64,000 nucleotides of DNA from Melanocharis versteri (Eukaryota > Chordata > Aves > Passeriformes > Melanocharitidae). The stretch is taken from NCBI GenBank assembly GCA_013397845.1, contig VZTG01000476.1:653009-717008 (forward strand). Reading direction: 5' to 3'. The notes below the pieces were generated by a model. It was not told the origin of the DNA. It worked only from the letters and a program-made list of their open reading frames with translations, and did no database searches. The translations under genes were made by a program, and so were the position numbers. How positions within the stretch are numbered: the first letter of the stretch is position 1; the number at the start of each line of letters is the position of its first letter. Below are positions 62,356 through 64,000 of the stretch, piece after piece.

Positions 62356-64000
62356 TATAAAAATGAGTGGTTTGGTTCTCTGCTTGTTTTTAAAACCTAC
62401 AAGAACACAGGGAAAACTGCTCATGAATTCCATACAGAATTCAGAGAGTTAATAGAGAAAACAGTTAAGTATGTGCTTAAATTCAGTGTGTGAGCAATTC
62501 TGTTGAAGTTGGAGGAACATGTGGCATGGTTCAAACTTAATGAATCCATAAGTCTTTGCAAAATCATCTGCTTAGTGTCTCTGGTGGAAGATAAAGAAGG
62601 AGAGAAGCATGGTAATTTTACAGAAATATGCATTGAAATATGCTCTGTTTTTCACTGACCCTGCTGTATCCCCAGCTTATACCTGGGAATGAATGCAATG
62701 TGCTCTGTGGGACATTGTGCCAGTGCTAGGAAGGAAATAAAGATGGGAAACAAGCAAACAAAAATAATTCTGAATTTCTTGAAATACGGTAATTGGGTTA
62801 TTGTGCAATTTTCAGATTAAAGTCCAGGTAATTTATTTTTAAGGTAATTTTTCTAATGTTCTGCTTGTATAATGCATAGGATTAAGGCAAAAATGAAGGC
62901 TGTTCCTAAAGTTCAGAATACAGGTTATGTTTACTTTTATGCAAGAATTGATAAACCATTCCTATAGCTGTTGCAACGTAGAATAATCATCCCCAACTAT
63001 TTACACAGCATGGAGTTGGGAAACATAGCAAAATAATCAGCATGAAAGTGAACCATAGAATTTGCTGAACCTAAATATATGGCCTAATTCTCCCTTTGTG
63101 TCAGTTTTAGGCCAATATAGCTGTTGCAATATAAATAAAAACACAGCAGTAATTTCAGTGATTTCAGAGCAGCTGGTCCTTAGATAAGTGAAAATGTTTA
63201 GGCTTTCATTCTGCTGTCCTTAGTTTGAAATGAAATGTACAGTGTTTTTCCTGGCTTTGATTTTTTACAATTAAAAATGAATCAGGACGGTGCTAAAGAA
63301 AAAACAAGTGTGTGAATATTTATATAAATACTGTAACTTTGGTTAAATTTGTTCATAATAGCCTTTCAGGTCTTTCTGTTCCACAAACTCAGAGCTTCTT
63401 GAAGCTGGTCTGCATAATTCATTTGGATACAGATATCATAGAGCTGCATATTTATGTTCATTATTCAACGCCCATATTTGAAGCCATATCTCTGCATTCA
63501 GCTCACTGGTAAACTTGGCTGAGCACAGCTTAAATATCAAACCTCAGTGTCAGGCTTCTCATGAGGACTCTGTGAACTGCCACTTGCTCACTCTTGATTT
63601 GGGGAGGAACATCCTTGAGACCTGGCTGGGCTAAAAAGTGATAGAATTGATTCATGCTTGTTCTGCAAAGGTCAGAATTGGCCATGCTTTATTACAGAGT
63701 AGTGCACTCATTCACTGGTGGATAACCTGGTGGACAAAGTCGTTTGGGTTTCTCTCTCCGAGTGCTCTGTTGCCATCACGCAGTTTCTTTACCCTGTCCT
63801 TAAATCGTGGCTTGCCTAGGGCTGTAACTGTAAATTGTGCTCCCTGTGACACTTTATGGTGAGCAGCAGCATGCAGAGGTGCTGCAGAACAAAATCTGAC
63901 ACCCTCATCTCTCTGCTCTGGTTAACTTTAGGACCCTGGCACCAGTTTAGATCAAAACAAACATTTCCCCAACTGCACAAGCTCCCCTGCTCTTTGCTGG
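62356..64000. other. Non-coding stretch to window end
   Basis: The sequence is AT-rich until about 63500, then mixed. Frames are 66-76 codons and unrecognised. I see no repeat family and no regulatory pattern of note. Confidence 0.6.

Overview
This window reads as ordinary non-coding DNA from a bird. The main taxonomic evidence is three 5'-truncated pieces of CR1, the dominant avian LINE: 37925-38050 on the minus strand, and 40150-40625 and 51240-51370 on the plus strand. The last ends in the family's characteristic gattctatga tail. A fourth repeat at about 16765-17035 resembles an avian LTR-type interspersed repeat that I know only from memory. The species cannot be determined from the sequence. 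The sequence is AT-rich with short GC-richer patches, and nothing in it looks bacterial, viral or organellar.

I found no gene that I can name, no RNA gene, no CRISPR array and no operon-like layout. Most open frames here are short chance frames, and several of the longest begin at TTG or GTG, which vertebrates rarely use as start codons. The window is best described as a gene desert or the inside of very long introns.

From start to end: 1-11589 is AT-rich and non-coding, with a composite TG/TA microsatellite (3751-3796), a GC-richer patch (6170-6560) and short tandem repeats. At 11590-11890 is a decayed reverse-transcriptase fossil of a non-LTR element, with motif A and the QGSVLS motif split by a frameshift. 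From 11891 to 13704 is an AT-rich block with an octamer site and an 11-bp inverted repeat. At 13705-13834 on the minus strand is a candidate exon. After the LTR-like repeat there is a block with paired E-boxes (17697-17712). The only CpG-island-like segment lies at 24541-24840 (hand count: 65% GC, 21 CpG, observed/expected about 0.66). The 37.9-40.7 kb region holds two CR1 pieces and a 96-bp, almost perfect tandem duplication beside one of them. Further on are a 20-bp perfect palindrome (41119-41138), two more exon-like segments (42686-42878 plus; 54882-55093 minus), the longest open frame (57136-57957 minus, 273 codons from ATG) and a pure (TTTTA)13 microsatellite (62286-62350).

The exon candidates on the minus strand at 13.7, 54.9 and 57.1-58.1 kb could belong to one unrecognised minus-strand transcript. 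That is inference; nothing in the sequence links them. I did not find a convincing new biological system.
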